A stretch of DNA of 36,902 nucleotides from Akkermansia muciniphila (GTDB lineage Bacteria; Verrucomicrobiota; Verrucomicrobiia; Limisphaerales; SIAT01), in the NCBI GenBank assembly GCA_945900775.1, contig CAMDJP010000029.1, positions 1 through 36,902 on the forward strand, given 5' to 3'. Position 1 is the first letter of the stretch. Each line of letters begins with the position of its first letter. A program made the position numbers and the translations under genes. Shown here piece after piece: positions 1 through 8,904 of the stretch. The notes below the pieces were generated by a model. That model was not told the origin of the DNA, made no database searches, and saw nothing but the letters and a program-made list of their open reading frames with translations.

Positions 1-1
1 C

Positions 2-178
2 GGCCGTTACTTGGAGGTCACTTATCCGCCGTCTTCCAACACGAACGAATTGGTGCTCGGGGTGACTTATCGCCTGTGGATTCCCGAGGGAGTCAAAACT
101 GTTCGCGGTGTGATTGTGCATCAGCATGGCTGCGGTGTCGGCTCGCGCAGCAGTCGCTCGGATTCGTCGGCGGTGTAG
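2..178 (+). pseudogene. 3'-truncated alpha/beta hydrolase fragment
   Basis: This frame is open from the window's left edge and ends at a TAG at 176-178, so the true start lies outside. The readable part resembles the first strands of a secreted alpha/beta hydrolase: a strand reading TYRLWIPEG, then VRGVIVHQHGCG. The hydrophobic strand followed by H-x-H-G-C-G is typical of the oxyanion-loop region. Family resemblance stops near position 140-150. The last ten or so codons read through the reverse complement of the neighbouring integrase gene and look like nonsense. The nucleophile elbow, acid and histidine are all missing, so the product cannot be an active hydrolase. The gene was probably cut by the event that left the integrase remnant. 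The exact subfamily is uncertain. Confidence 0.55.
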
Positions 179-798
179 ATGCAGGGGTCGTGCCGTTCGG
201 CTTTGTAAGTGGGCAACCCTTCGCCGGCATCGTCTGTTCGATAACCTCGAACCTTGAGCCACTTTAAAAAAACCCTCGCGTGCCGGCGCCAGTTGTTTTT
301 TGAGGAGTTGGCGACGTTGGCGCTCGTCAGCAAGTCGCCGATTTCGCGGCGCGTCAATGATTCGAGCGCCTTCGTGCTGCGGAGGCGGAGTGATCCGAAG
401 GCGGACGCATAGGCGGTGAGCGTGGCGGGGCGGCACCCTTCGCTGCGTTTCTCCGCGAGGAACTCCTCAACCAACACCGGGCTGGCCGGCATCGGATGCG
501 AGGCTGTGGAAACATCTCGCTGTTTAACGAACGCCTCGGCGGCGTCCATCAAGCGGAACCCCTCGCGTCGGCTGAATTCCAGCGCGGCCACGATGTCCGC
601 CATCTGCGACGAGGTGGCCTGCGCGATCTCGGGAGGGAGTCCGCGAGCGCGCAGTTTTTCATGTTCACGGAAAAATCGCGCGGCATCCGCGCGCGATTTG
701 AACCGGCGCTGCACCGGTCCCTTTTTGGCGGGGGAATAAAAAACGAGAAGCCACCGCTCGACCGCCCGTACGCCTGTTTTGATCAGCGTGATTTTCAT
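121..798 (-). pseudogene. tyrosine recombinase/integrase, catalytic domain missing
   Basis: The frame encodes about 225 residues from an ATG at 798; a TTG three codons upstream is the alternative start. The N-terminal part (VERWLLVFYSPAKKG, then a basic RRFKSRADAARFF stretch) resembles the arm-binding region of phage-type integrases. Residues about 110-190 form a helical core-binding (SAM-like) domain, ending in a linker and IYTADESERLLR, which normally opens the catalytic domain. The reading frame then collapses into a few unrelated residues and a stop. The whole catalytic domain with its R-H-R-Y residues is absent, so it cannot recombine DNA. It lies 161 bp from the 3' end of tRNA-Arg on the same strand, the usual place for an integrase next to its attachment site. 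The domain call is fairly sure; the inactivity follows from the truncation. Confidence 0.7.
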
Positions 799-959
799 CT
801 GACGCAAAAAGTTAAACTATTTGCGAACTACTTCAAGGGGCATTCGGCGACATTGAGAGACAAGGGGGAAAAGGCGGCTTGCGAAAATCCCGGACTTTGA
901 AAAAGCTGTTTTGCTCAATAAAAACAATGGTTTATTGGCGTTTTGTGGAGGTGGAGAAG
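799..959. other. intergenic, possible attachment flank
   Basis: This stretch between the integrase remnant and tRNA-Arg contains no convincing gene. It is more AT-rich than its surroundings. A 7-bp inverted repeat (CAATAAA at 917-923, TTTATTG at 932-938) is followed, on the minus strand, by a short T run (AGCTTTTTC). It could act as a weak terminator for the tRNA transcript. I see no second copy of the tRNA 3' end in the window that would mark the other attachment site. Confidence 0.35.
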
Positions 960-1036
960 TGGTGCATCCGCATGGAGTTGAACCATGAACCTTCTGATCC
1001 GTAGTCAGATGCTCTATCCAATTGAGCTACGGATGC
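960..1036 (-). tRNA. tRNA-Arg (anticodon ACG)
   Basis: Read on the minus strand, the sequence folds as a complete cloverleaf. The acceptor stem is GCATCCG/CGGATGC, the D stem GCTC/GAGC, the anticodon stem TCTGA/TCAGA with loop CTACGGA, and the T stem CATGG/CCATG with loop TTCAACT. The discriminator A and CCA are encoded. The anticodon ACG (wobble A presumably edited to inosine by TadA) reads CGN arginine codons. The 3' end faces the integrase remnant, which fits tRNA genes being common integration targets. Confidence 0.95.
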
Positions 1037-1124
1037 AACCCAGAGGGTTCTTCTCGCACGGCTCGCGGCTCGCGGCAAGCGGAATCTGCGCGTGAGGATG
1101 AGCCTGACTTCCTGACGCCGAGGC

Positions 1125-2015
1125 CTACTTCGCGAAGCCCTGTATCTTGAGCCAGCCGGCGAGGGCGCTGGTCCACGGATGCAGCTGGGGGATTTTCTCC
1201 GGCGTGAAATCCTTTAGTCCAAGACCGAGGCCGTGCCCGCCCTTTTCGTAGACGTGAAAGTCGAACCGCACGTTGTTGGCCTGCAGGGCGGAGACAAACA
1301 AGAGCGCGTTCTCAATCTTCACAGCCTTGTCCTCCCACGTGTGCCAGACGAAGCAGGGCGGCGTTTCTTTCGTCACCTGCAGCTCGCTGGAGAGCAGCTT
1401 TACCAACTCGGGCGACGGATCCTTACCGAGCAGATTGTTCTTCGAACCGTGGTGCGTCACCGCGCCCATTGAGATAACGGGATAGCAGAGAATGCCCAAG
1501 TCCGGTCGCGAACTGGCGCGCGCGATTGGGTCGGTGGCATCGGGCTTGCCGGCATCGAAGTGTGTGACAGCGGTCGAAGCGAGGTGGCCACCGGCTGAAC
1601 TGCCCATCACGCCGATACGCTTGGGGTCGAGCTTCCAGTCAGCCGCATTGGCGCGCACGGTGCGGATGGCGTGGTTCACGTCATTCATCATTGCCGGATG
1701 GCGGTAGCCTGCCGAGCCGAGGCGATATTTGAGTACGAAAGCTGCGATGCCGTGGTGGTTCAGGAAGAGTGCGTAGTCCCTGCCTTCGTGCTGCGCCAAC
1801 CCACCATAGCCGCCGCCGGGGCAGATGACGACGGCCGCGCCGGTAGCTTTCGCCGAATCGGGCCAGAACGGCGTGAGTGTCGGGATGTCTTTCACCGGAT
1901 CCTTGCCGAGCGCACCGGGCGTATCCAAGGGCCAGAGCGGGAAGGCTTCCTTGGGTTGGGCGAAGGCGAGGGAGACGAAAGCGAACAGAACGGTGATGGC
2001 AGTGCGGAGAATCAT
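1125..2015 (-). CDS. secreted alpha/beta hydrolase (acetyl-xylan-esterase-like)
   Basis: A predicted exported esterase of 296 residues. The ATG at 2015 is chosen because a signal peptide follows directly (MILRTAITVLFAFVSLAFAQ). Longer starts only add a basic, unconvincing prefix. The oxyanion loop PGGGYGGLA, the nucleophile elbow GSSAGGH, a late Asp in WHTWEDKAV and the His in GGHGLGL give a full Ser-Asp-His triad. The length and motifs fit the BD-FAE/carbohydrate-esterase group that removes acetyl or feruloyl groups from plant polysaccharides. That substrate is inferred from the family and is not visible here. It lies downstream of hscB on the same strand, with 74 bp between them, and does not look functionally linked to it. 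Confidence 0.8.
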   Translation of the reverse strand: MILRTAITVLFAFVSLAFAQPKEAFPLWPLDTPGALGKDPVKDIPTLTPFWPDSAKATGAAVVICPGGGYGGLAQHEGRDYALFLNHHGIAAFVLKYRLGSAGYRHPAMMNDVNHAIRTVRANAADWKLDPKRIGVMGSSAGGHLASTAVTHFDAGKPDATDPIARASSRPDLGILCYPVISMGAVTHHGSKNNLLGKDPSPELVKLLSSELQVTKETPPCFVWHTWEDKAVKIENALLFVSALQANNVRFDFHVYEKGGHGLGLGLKDFTPEKIPQLHPWTSALAGWLKIQGFAK

Positions 2016-2089
2016 AGCGGTGCGTTTATAGCCGAGGCGCGGCGTCGTAACACTCTTTTTTCTGAAGGTCAGGGGAATTCGCTGCACTC

Positions 2090-2689
2090 TTACATCGCAA
2101 GACGAACGAAGCGTTCCTGCAATTGCTGTTGCCAGCGAGTGAGGTAGCTCAAGCGATGGAAGATTTGCTCGAGCGGGTCAAGTGGGCGTGCGCCGGTCTG
2201 CCATTCGGAATCAAGCGCGCGCAACGCCCCCTCGGCTTCCTCGCGCTGACTAGCGATTTTCTTCTGCAATGAGCCGAGCGGTACGCTCCAATCGGCCGCC
2301 TGCTGGAAGAGTTGCGCTTTAAGCAGTGGAGACGAGGCACGTTCTTTCTCGGCGAGGAAGGCATCCACAGCGCGGCAGAACTGGCCGACTTCGAGGAACA
2401 GGTCGGCGGTAGCAGGCAGGATGGCGTGGATCTCGGCGGGTTTACTCCCGTGTTCGAGTGTGAGCAGATGTTGGAGACGCTCCTTCGAATCACGCAGGCA
2501 GTTGTAGGCCGCGTTAAGCGCTTGAAAATGGGCGTTAGCCTTCTGCTTCTCCGCATCACTTGCGCCATGGGCACGGTCCGGATGTGCCGCGGCGGAGAGT
2601 GCGAGAAACTTGCCCTTGAGCGCCTCTGCGTCGAGCCACGGCCGCCGGAGTTCGTCGAAGAACGCGAAGTGGTCCGTCGCCGCGCTCAC
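2090..2689 (-). CDS. hscB: Fe-S cluster co-chaperone HscB (J-domain protein)
   Basis: A 199-residue J-domain co-chaperone that would stimulate an Hsp70 partner during transfer of Fe-S clusters from a scaffold. The N-terminal J domain starts with TDHFAFFDEL and carries the diagnostic HPD (in AAHPDRAHG). The C-terminal half is helical and charged, as in the HscB scaffold-binding domain. The length is slightly above the usual 170-175. I chose the GTG at 2687-2689 because its GTGA overlaps the stop of the upstream A-carrier gene, a classic coupled arrangement. A TTG at 2716 would give a 31-bp overlap and nine extra residues. No iscS, iscU or hscA lies nearby. Confidence 0.8.
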   Translation of the reverse strand: MSAATDHFAFFDELRRPWLDAEALKGKFLALSAAAHPDRAHGASDAEKQKANAHFQALNAAYNCLRDSKERLQHLLTLEHGSKPAEIHAILPATADLFLEVGQFCRAVDAFLAEKERASSPLLKAQLFQQAADWSVPLGSLQKKIASQREEAEGALRALDSEWQTGARPLDPLEQIFHRLSYLTRWQQQLQERFVRLAM

Positions 2690-3078
2690 GCGCTGAAGCT
2701 CTCGCCGCAGGAACAACTCGTGGCGGCATTCGGATTCTTCACCTTGAAGCCGCCGTCGGTCAGGGCTTCCACGTAATCCAACTCCGAGCCCGTAACGTAA
2801 AGCGCGCTCTTCGGGTCGACCACCACCTTCACTCCAGCGCTCTCAACGAGAAAATCGCGGGCAGCTGGGCCGTCTTGCAAATCCATCTTGTACTGCAGGC
2901 CGGAGCACCCGCCGCCGATTACCGCCACGCGCAGCACACCGGCAGGACGGCCCTGCTTGGTGAGCAGGGCGGTGACTTTGCGCGCCGCGTTGATGGTGAG
3001 CTTGACGAGTCGTTCATCGCCCACGCGGAAACTCGGTGTAACCGAGGTCGCTGATTTGATGCCTGTTCCTGCAATCAT
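2686..3078 (-). CDS. iscA: IscA/ErpA-type iron-sulfur A-carrier
   Basis: A 130-residue HesB/IscA/ErpA family protein that carries or delivers Fe-S clusters to apo-enzymes. The three conserved cysteines are present: one in GGGCSGLQY and two in SCSCGESF near the C-terminus. The body (LTINAARKVTALL, then LRVAVIGGG) matches the family fold. About 25 residues precede the usual family start. The ATG at 3078 has an AGG-containing purine tract just upstream, so I keep it. It is translationally coupled to hscB, which supports a role in cluster assembly. IscA, ErpA and SufA cannot be told apart from this context. Confidence 0.85.
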   Translation of the reverse strand: MIAGTGIKSATSVTPSFRVGDERLVKLTINAARKVTALLTKQGRPAGVLRVAVIGGGCSGLQYKMDLQDGPAARDFLVESAGVKVVVDPKSALYVTGSELDYVEALTDGGFKVKNPNAATSCSCGESFSA

Positions 3079-3148
3079 TCCAACCTGAAGCTATCGTCGT
3101 CCGGCAGGCGCGTCAATGCGGCGTAGGTCACGTGCCGCCGAAGCCGAT

Positions 3149-4294
3149 TCAGCGCAGTTGGCGTAGCTGGCGACGGGCGAGGTAGGTATCGAGCCGTGCG
3201 AGGAGGAAACGCGCCCAGTGCGACTTGAGCCTCTCCCAGAAGCTCCACTGACGTCGCCATTCCTTCGGTTGCACCTGGTGACAGTGGCGGAGCATCTCCT
3301 CGAAAATCTCGCGCCCCTCGGCCGCCAACGAGGGGTTTGGCAGGCGCAACTGCAGTTCGTAATTAATCTGCAAGCCGCGCTGGTCGAGGTTCGCGGAGCC
3401 GGCGTAGGTCACGTCGTCCACCAGAAGCAGTTTCGCGTGGAGAATCTGCGGTTGGTACTCGTAAATCTCCACGCCGGCGCGAAGCAGCGATGGGTAGAAG
3501 GCGCGGCCGGCGAGTTGGCTAATCGCGACGTCGGTCTTGCCGGGTAAGAGCAATCGCACGCGTCCGCCTCGGCGCGCCACCTGGATTAATGCGCGGTTCA
3601 GCCGCCGCGGCGGCAGGAAATAAGCGCTCGCAATCTCTACCTGCCGCGCGTGCGCGAGGTCGCCGAGAAGCGCCTGAACAATCGGGTTGCGACGAAGGTC
3701 GGGAGTCTCGATCAGGATGTCAGCCTCCGGCGAGGGGGAGGTTTTATCGCGTGTGCGCTTTCGCAGCCAGCGCCTGAGGCGGGGGTGCTTGCGATTGGCG
3801 TGGGCGAACATCGTGTCGAAGATCAGCGCGAGCGTCTTCGCGAGCGGGCCGCTCGCCTGGAGGCCAAGGTCGCGCCAGCCATTTGCCACGCCATCGCCGT
3901 CATATTCCGGACCGATGTTGAAGCCGCCGACAATGGCCGTTGCCTCGTCGCACACGAGTAGTTTGCGATGGTCGCGGAAAATTGCGTCATCGAGCATGAG
4001 CGGATTGAACCAGTGAAACTCGCCGCCCGCGCGCGTGAGTGGCGCCCAGTAATCATAGGGCAACTCGTGCGAACCCCACGCATCGAGCAGTACTTGCACC
4101 CTCACGCCGCGGCCGCACGCGGCGACGAGCGCATCGCGAAAGGAGTCGCCCGGATTGCCGTCGCGAAAGATGTACATCTCCAATCGCACCGACTGGCGTG
4201 CCGCGCGGATTGCTTCGATCATTGCGACCAAGCCTTCCGCGCCAGTCCGCAGCCACGCGAATCGGTTTTGGTTCGGCAGAACCTCCTGAGGCAT
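3149..4294 (-). CDS. phospholipase D-family protein, cardiolipin synthase-like
   Basis: A 381-residue protein with two HKD catalytic motifs: HRKLLVCD at about residues 109-116 followed by GGFN, and HAKLLLVD at about 286-293 followed by GSANLDQRG. The two motifs form one active site through a phospho-histidine intermediate. In bacterial proteins of this layout the usual reaction is transphosphatidylation giving cardiolipin. I see no N-terminal membrane helices, so it resembles ClsB more than ClsA. The start is set at the ATG at 4294. A longer frame reaches 4411 but would run into the divergent dsbD gene. It shares an 86-bp region with dsbD, presumably holding both promoters. Confidence 0.8.
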   Translation of the reverse strand: MPQEVLPNQNRFAWLRTGAEGLVAMIEAIRAARQSVRLEMYIFRDGNPGDSFRDALVAACGRGVRVQVLLDAWGSHELPYDYWAPLTRAGGEFHWFNPLMLDDAIFRDHRKLLVCDEATAIVGGFNIGPEYDGDGVANGWRDLGLQASGPLAKTLALIFDTMFAHANRKHPRLRRWLRKRTRDKTSPSPEADILIETPDLRRNPIVQALLGDLAHARQVEIASAYFLPPRRLNRALIQVARRGGRVRLLLPGKTDVAISQLAGRAFYPSLLRAGVEIYEYQPQILHAKLLLVDDVTYAGSANLDQRGLQINYELQLRLPNPSLAAEGREIFEEMLRHCHQVQPKEWRRQWSFWERLKSHWARFLLARLDTYLARRQLRQLR

Positions 4295-4380
4295 GGGGAA
4301 GGTTAGCGCGTCTTGGGTGTCTTTGGCAAACGTCGTAAAAAACGTTCCCAGCTCACGGCGGTTTCTGGCATATTGCAGAC

Positions 4381-6435
4381 GTGAAGCGTTTCTTGAAGCT
4401 GCTGCTGCCACTCTTGGTTGCGGCGTCGCCCGTCTTCGGTCAACTCGTCCCAGCGAAGACGAAGATGACCCTCCTCCTCGAGGTTGAGGAAGTGCGGCCG
4501 GGCACCACTGTGACCGCCGCCGTGCGACTGCAGATGCCTCCGGGTTGGCATACCTACTGGCGTAATCCGGGCGAGGCTGGCGACCCGACGAAGATTAAGT
4601 GGACGCTGCCCGCGGGCGTCACTGCCGGCGCCATTCAGTGGCCGGTGCCGGAGAAGATTTTTGCGCAGGAGATCTACACATACGGCTACCACGGCGAGGA
4701 GTTTCTGCTCGTGCCACTCATGCTCGCGCCCGATTTGAAGCCCGGCCCCATCGCGCTCAAAGCGCGCGTCGACTGGCTTGAGTGCGAAGAACTGTGCGTG
4801 CTCGGGGACGCCACGGTGAACGCGACCTTGCTGGTCGGTGAGGTAACGAAAGTATCGAAGGACGCCGCTGTGATTGAAGCGGCGCGAAAGAAGTTGCCCG
4901 CTGCGCAGGTCAAATACACCGCGGCGTGGGATGGCCCAGCTGCGGGCGACAAGCGGCCGCTGCTCATCGAGTTCGCCACCTCGGAATCCGCTCGCCAGTT
5001 TGATTTTTTCCCGCATCTCAGCGATGGCTGGGCGGTCGAGGCAAAGACCGAAGCGAGCGTGACGGACGGCAAGGTCCTTTTGCGCAAGTTCGTTAAAAAG
5101 AGTGGCGGTGCTTGGCCAACCCAGCTTGAAGGGCTCATCGTGGAACACGACAAGGAGCGGTTGGTCGCAGCCAATGAGGCGCTGGTGGAGATTGCGCAGA
5201 AGACGACCGCGCCGCCGGTCGCCGGCATGTTGCTCGTGAAGATGCTGCTGCTGGCCTTCATCGGCGGGCTCATCCTGAACGTGATGCCGTGCGTGCTGCC
5301 GGTGATTGCGCTGAAGATTCTCGGGTTCGTTCAGCAGGGGAAAGGTAACGTGGCCGCGGTGCGCAAGCTGGGCGTGTCGTACACGCTAGGCGTGCTGTTC
5401 TCGTTCCTGATTCTCGCGGGCGTGGTGCTCGGGGTGCAGCGTGCCGGTGGTGCGGCCACGTGGGGGATGCAGTTCGCCGATCCGCATTATCTGCTCGTGC
5501 TGCTCGTCATCATGACGCTCGTGACACTGAACCTGTTCGGCGTGTTCGAGGTGCTGCTCGATGGTTCGACGATGACGGCGGCGAGCGATTTGGCTTCGCG
5601 ACAAGGAATCTCCGGCGCGTTCTTCAACGGCATTCTCGCCACCGCGCTGGCGACGCCGTGCACGGCGCCGATTCTTGCCGAGGCGCTCGGGTTCGCTTTC
5701 AGCCAACCGCCGAGCGTCGTGGTATTAATGTTTCTCGCAATCGGTCTCGGTCTCGCTTCGCCGTACCTCGTGCTGAGCTTCCGGCCGGATTGGCTCAAGT
5801 TCCTGCCCAAGCCAGGGGCGTGGATGGAAAAGTTCAAGGTCGCGATGGGTTTTCCGATGCTGGCGACGGTGTTCTGGATTCTGTCACTCACCGCGCCGCA
5901 TTTCGGCAAGCGCGGCATGGTCTGGCTTGGCGTTTTCGTGACCTTCCTCGCGCTGGCGGCGTGGGTGTGGGGCGAGTTTGTTCAACGCAGCACGAGTCGG
6001 AAAGGGTTGGCGAAGATGCTCAGTCTGCTGCTGTTCGTGGGCGGTTGCGGTTACAGCTATCTGCAATTGACGAGTCGCGATGAGATTCCGTGGAAGCCGT
6101 GGAGCGCGGCCGCCGTGGCGCAGGCGCGCGCAGAGAAGCGTGTGGTGCTGGTGGATTTCACGGCGGATTGGTGCCTCACCTGCAAGGCGAACAAACGAAC
6201 CAGCATCGAGATTTCTTCCGTGCGCGCGAAGTTGAAAGAAATCAACGCCGTCGCCTTGCTTGCCGATAACACGCAAAGTCCGCCGGAGATTGCGGCTGAA
6301 TTGCAAAAGCACAATCGCGCGGGCGTGCCGCTGGTGCTGGTCTATTCGAAGGATGGCACTTCGCCTCCCGTTGTCCTGCCCACATTGCTCACGCCGGGTC
6401 TCGTGCTCGACGCGCTAGAGAAGGGGGCGAAATAG
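4381..6435 (+). CDS. dsbD: thiol:disulfide interchange protein DsbD
   Basis: A 684-residue membrane protein that passes electrons from cytoplasmic thioredoxin to periplasmic thiol proteins. A signal peptide is followed by an N-terminal immunoglobulin-like domain with a Cys pair (C135 and C139, in WLECEELC). The membrane domain holds the two conserved half-sites, C304 in MPCVLP and C427 in TPCTAP. The C-terminal thioredoxin-like domain carries W597-C-L-T-C-K. All six redox cysteines expected of DsbD are present. The N-domain spacing (CEELC) resembles the DsbD/ScsB branch, so the partner could be something other than DsbC. The start is a GTG directly ahead of the signal peptide; no strong ribosome-binding site is visible. 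Confidence 0.9.
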   Translation: MKRFLKLLLPLLVAASPVFGQLVPAKTKMTLLLEVEEVRPGTTVTAAVRLQMPPGWHTYWRNPGEAGDPTKIKWTLPAGVTAGAIQWPVPEKIFAQEIYTYGYHGEEFLLVPLMLAPDLKPGPIALKARVDWLECEELCVLGDATVNATLLVGEVTKVSKDAAVIEAARKKLPAAQVKYTAAWDGPAAGDKRPLLIEFATSESARQFDFFPHLSDGWAVEAKTEASVTDGKVLLRKFVKKSGGAWPTQLEGLIVEHDKERLVAANEALVEIAQKTTAPPVAGMLLVKMLLLAFIGGLILNVMPCVLPVIALKILGFVQQGKGNVAAVRKLGVSYTLGVLFSFLILAGVVLGVQRAGGAATWGMQFADPHYLLVLLVIMTLVTLNLFGVFEVLLDGSTMTAASDLASRQGISGAFFNGILATALATPCTAPILAEALGFAFSQPPSVVVLMFLAIGLGLASPYLVLSFRPDWLKFLPKPGAWMEKFKVAMGFPMLATVFWILSLTAPHFGKRGMVWLGVFVTFLALAAWVWGEFVQRSTSRKGLAKMLSLLLFVGGCGYSYLQLTSRDEIPWKPWSAAAVAQARAEKRVVLVDFTADWCLTCKANKRTSIEISSVRAKLKEINAVALLADNTQSPPEIAAELQKHNRAGVPLVLVYSKDGTSPPVVLPTLLTPGLVLDALEKGAK

Positions 6436-6496
6436 CTTCTGTGAGTATTCTGGGCTGGACACTGGCGAGAAGCACTACTAGAACGCCCGCGCATTT

Positions 6497-6997
6497 ATGA
6501 GCACACAAAAACCGTTGGTTGGAATCATCATGGGCAGTCACTCCGATTGGGAGGTGATGCAGCACGCGTCCGAGCAACTCAAGGCACTCGGCGTGCCGCA
6601 TGAGGCCAAGGCGATTTCGGCTCATCGTACGCCGGAACTACTCCGTGACTACGCGACCGGCGCGGCGGCGCGCGGATTGGAGGTCATCATCGCCGCGGCG
6701 GGCGGCGCAGCGCATCTGGCGGGTGTGACGGCGGCGTTTACCGCGCTGCCGGTGCTCGGTGTGCCGATGGAATCGCCTTCGTTGAAGGGCATGGATTCGC
6801 TCCTCTCGATGGTGCAGATGCCGGCGGGTGTGCCGGTGGGTACGCTGGCCATCGGCAAGGCCGGTGCGCGCAACGCGGCGCTGCTGGCTGTAGCCATCCT
6901 CGGCAACAAATACCCGCAGCATCGCGCGGCCTACGAGGGGTTCCGCGCGCAGCAAACGGCGCAGGGCGTGGCGAAGCAGGACATCGCCACCACTTGA
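6497..6997 (+). CDS. purE: N5-carboxyaminoimidazole ribonucleotide mutase PurE
   Basis: A 166-residue class I PurE, which moves the carboxyl group of N5-CAIR to C4 to give CAIR in de novo purine synthesis. Signature segments are GSHSD at residues 13-17, SAHRTP at 41-46 (active-site His) and the glycine-rich [11 protein letters not shown] loop. Length and motif order are normal. purK, its usual partner for making N5-CAIR, is not adjacent. prs, which makes the PRPP that starts the same pathway, follows after 131 bp, so the two genes are metabolically related even though a terminator hairpin separates them. Confidence 0.95.
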   Translation: MSTQKPLVGIIMGSHSDWEVMQHASEQLKALGVPHEAKAISAHRTPELLRDYATGAAARGLEVIIAAAGGAAHLAGVTAAFTALPVLGVPMESPSLKGMDSLLSMVQMPAGVPVGTLAIGKAGARNAALLAVAILGNKYPQHRAAYEGFRAQQTAQGVAKQDIATT

Positions 6998-7066
6998 TGA
7001 CCTGATGGTCCGCAGAAAGCACTTGCGCGATCGGGGCCGGTTGTTACAGTTCAGCCTCTTTTTAAT

Positions 7067-7107
7067 GGCCGCTGGGAGACGATGATCGTGTCTGGAGCGG
7101 CCTTTTT
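7067..7107 (+). terminator. Rho-independent terminator between purE and prs
   Basis: A perfect 7-bp stem (GGCCGCT at 7067-7073 with AGCGGCC at 7096-7102) contains further pairing in its loop and is followed by TTTTT. It ends only 21 bp before the prs start. It most simply terminates the purE transcript. A poor promoter match (TTGTTA at 7041, TAATGG at 7063, 16-bp spacing) overlaps its left side, so an attenuator in a prs leader is also possible. Confidence 0.65.
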
Positions 7108-7128
7108 GTCCGCACGACAACTTGAGCG

Positions 7129-8073
<945 letters not shown>

Positions 8074-8112
8074 CCGGGCGGTCAGCTCTGCCGGACGAAG
8101 TACGAACTGAAT

Positions 8113-8853
8113 ATGAAATCGGTAGCATTGACCGCGCATCCGCGCACTGTCGCGAAGCGCAACCAGGTGAAGAAGCTCCGCGCCAGCGGACGCATCCCGG
8201 CCGTGATTTACGGTCGCCATGGCAAACCCCAGAATCTCGAACTGGTCGCCAAGGAGTTCTCAAACCTTCTCCATAACGCTCATTCTGAGCATTTGCTCTT
8301 GGATCTTACCGTAGCCGGCAGTGCCAAACGACTTGCCCTGCTGCAGGAGATTCAGCACCACGCGCTCAGCGGTAAGGTGCTGCATGTGGATCTGCACGAG
8401 GTGAAGGAGAACGAGAAAGTCACCATCACCGTCGAAACTGAAGCCGTCGGCGTGGCTGCTGGCGTCAAGACCGGCGGCGGCGTCCTTGAGCATGTGCTCC
8501 ACCGTCTCAAGATTCGCGCCCTGCCGAAGGATCTTCCCGAGACTATCGAGATTGATGTCACCGCGCTCGAGATCGGCAAGTCGATTCACCTCGGCGAGAT
8601 CAAGGCGCCTGCGGGTGTGGAGATTCTCGGTGACAAGGAGATTTCTGTTTTCTCCGTTGCTGCGCCTTTGACGGAAGAGCAGGCGACCGCCGCCGCCGCC
8701 GCTGCCGATGCCACAAAGCAGCCGGAGATGACGAAGGAAAAGAAGGAAGAGGGCGCTGCTGCTGCCCCTGGCAAGCCTGGAGCTCCGAAGGCCGATGCGA
8801 AGGCCGACGAGAAGAAGCCGGCCGAGAAGAAGCCGGCCGAGAAGAAGAAATAG
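8113..8853 (+). CDS. rplY: 50S ribosomal protein L25 (Ctc long form)
   Basis: A 246-residue protein of the L25/TL5/CTC family that binds 5S rRNA. The N-terminal RNA-binding domain includes KKLRASGRIPAVIYG at about 20-34, and the CTC-type beta domain follows to about residue 190. The last 50 or so residues are Ala/Lys/Glu-rich and end in a 15-base tandem repeat (8809-8847) encoding EKKPA units. This tail is probably disordered and may contact RNA, which is inference. The position between prs and pth is classical for ctc. Confidence 0.92.
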   Translation: MKSVALTAHPRTVAKRNQVKKLRASGRIPAVIYGRHGKPQNLELVAKEFSNLLHNAHSEHLLLDLTVAGSAKRLALLQEIQHHALSGKVLHVDLHEVKENEKVTITVETEAVGVAAGVKTGGGVLEHVLHRLKIRALPKDLPETIEIDVTALEIGKSIHLGEIKAPAGVEILGDKEISVFSVAAPLTEEQATAAAAAADATKQPEMTKEKKEEGAAAAPGKPGAPKADAKADEKKPAEKKPAEKKK

Positions 8854-8904
8854 CATTTTACACCGCGCTCGGTGGTCAACGGGGCGCGGACAGCCAGCCC
8901 GGCA

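Noticed and set aside
496-900. A plus-strand frame of 134 codons opposite the integrase remnant
   Set aside because: Mostly antisense to the integrase N-terminal part, with no ribosome-binding site or family resemblance.
2690-2716. TTG start for hscB at 2716
   Set aside because: It gives a 31-bp overlap with the A-carrier gene and adds nine residues not typical of the family; the GTG at 2689 fits a coupled GTGA overlap.
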